A stretch of DNA of 32,951 nucleotides from Bacteroidales bacterium (GTDB lineage: Bacteria > Bacteroidota > Bacteroidia > Bacteroidales > JAADJA01). Positions 32,696-32,951 of the stretch are shown in pieces (position 1 is the first letter of the stretch; every line of letters begins with the position of its first letter). The position numbers were made by a program, and so were the translations under genes. Below the pieces are notes generated by a model that worked only from the letters and a program-made list of their open reading frames with translations, did not search any database and was not told the origin of the DNA. The stretch covers positions 1-32,951 of the forward strand of contig JADHVR010000043.1 of NCBI GenBank assembly GCA_016783885.1. Reading direction: 5' to 3'.

Positions 32696-32951
32696 ATGAA
32701 GAAAGAACTATTCATGTTTGATTCAACAATCGCAAAAGTATTCAAAGAACTAAAAATAAATAGTTTGTTACGCAATGCAAATTATAACTGGCATTTATTT
32801 GTTCTTAACCTATCATGCCAGGTTGATAAAAATATGGAGTCGAAAAGCTGTCCGGCGACAGAGAAGTTTTTTGTACTTGATGATACTATTACTGAAGTAA
32901 CAGGTAAGCTCATAGAATGTGCTTCATATATTTACGATCATACAATAAGAA
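32696..32951 (+). CDS. Unknown protein, 3' end outside the window
   Basis: An open frame from the ATG at 32696 runs to the end of the window (85 codons, no stop). It starts MKKELFMFDSTIAKVFKEL and continues through NYNWHLFVLNLSCQV and 'ATEKFFVLDDTITEVTGKLI'. There is no signal peptide or membrane segment, and I do not recognise the family. The 122 bases upstream hold the two 14-bp repeats and AT-rich sequence but no clear promoter. The open frame and its ordinary amino-acid composition support a real gene; function is unknown. Confidence 0.55.
   Translation, partial: MKKELFMFDSTIAKVFKELKINSLLRNANYNWHLFVLNLSCQVDKNMESKSCPATEKFFVLDDTITEVTGKLIECASYIYDHTIR

Overview
The window reads as an AT-rich chromosomal segment of a Bacteroidetes bacterium, probably a Bacteroidales-type environmental lineage. 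The evidence is four proteins ending in a type IX secretion (T9SS) C-terminal sorting domain, recognisable gldD and gldE genes, several promoters of the Bacteroidetes form TTG-N20-TAnnTTTG, very little Shine-Dalgarno sequence, and several TTG or GTG starts. No rRNA, tRNA, CRISPR array or transposase gene was seen.

Layout. 1-10.6 kb, plus strand: the tail of a secreted Asp-box-type protein, a gingipain-like C25 cysteine protease with beta-helix and sorting domains, then a very large alpha-2-macroglobulin-family protein. 10.7-17.3 kb, minus strand: an outer-membrane barrel protein, a membrane-inserted amidohydrolase-like protein, an M23 peptidase, and an M14 zinc carboxypeptidase broken by a one-base frameshift. 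17.3-20.8 kb, plus strand: a palindrome-rich leader, a GNAT/YoaP-like acetyltransferase, a class I methyltransferase, and a low-GC AAA-ATPase plus TOPRIM-like gene pair. 20.9-22.1 kb: another T9SS-sorted Asp-box protein. 22.2-24.7 kb, minus strand: gldD, gldE and ssb. 24.8-32.6 kb, plus strand: HU, a 29-residue AURKAIP1/COX24-type protein, rng, trpS, hflX, a membrane protein of unknown function, lnt and an alpha/beta hydrolase. A truncated unknown gene closes the window.

The main discovery is at 19.0-20.8 kb. The ATPase/TOPRIM pair lies between two imperfect 41-bp direct repeats (33 of 41 identical). Each repeat encodes the last codons of the methyltransferase and its stop. It looks like a 1.7-kb cassette inserted at the 3' end of that gene, carrying a substitute 3' end and leaving the old one downstream. 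The pair resembles anti-phage ATPase-nuclease modules (OLD, PARIS, RloA/RloB) in organisation, but its family and function cannot be assigned from sequence reading alone.

Other unusual points: an A2M gene with the thioester motif apparently changed to SADH and a palindromic repeat read through in frame; four AGTT-N3-AACT palindromes in 180 bp; a family of 7-8-bp periodic tracts abutting start or stop codons; an M23 peptidase with HxD in place of HxH; and a hydrophobic insertion between the two halves of an amidohydrolase metal site.
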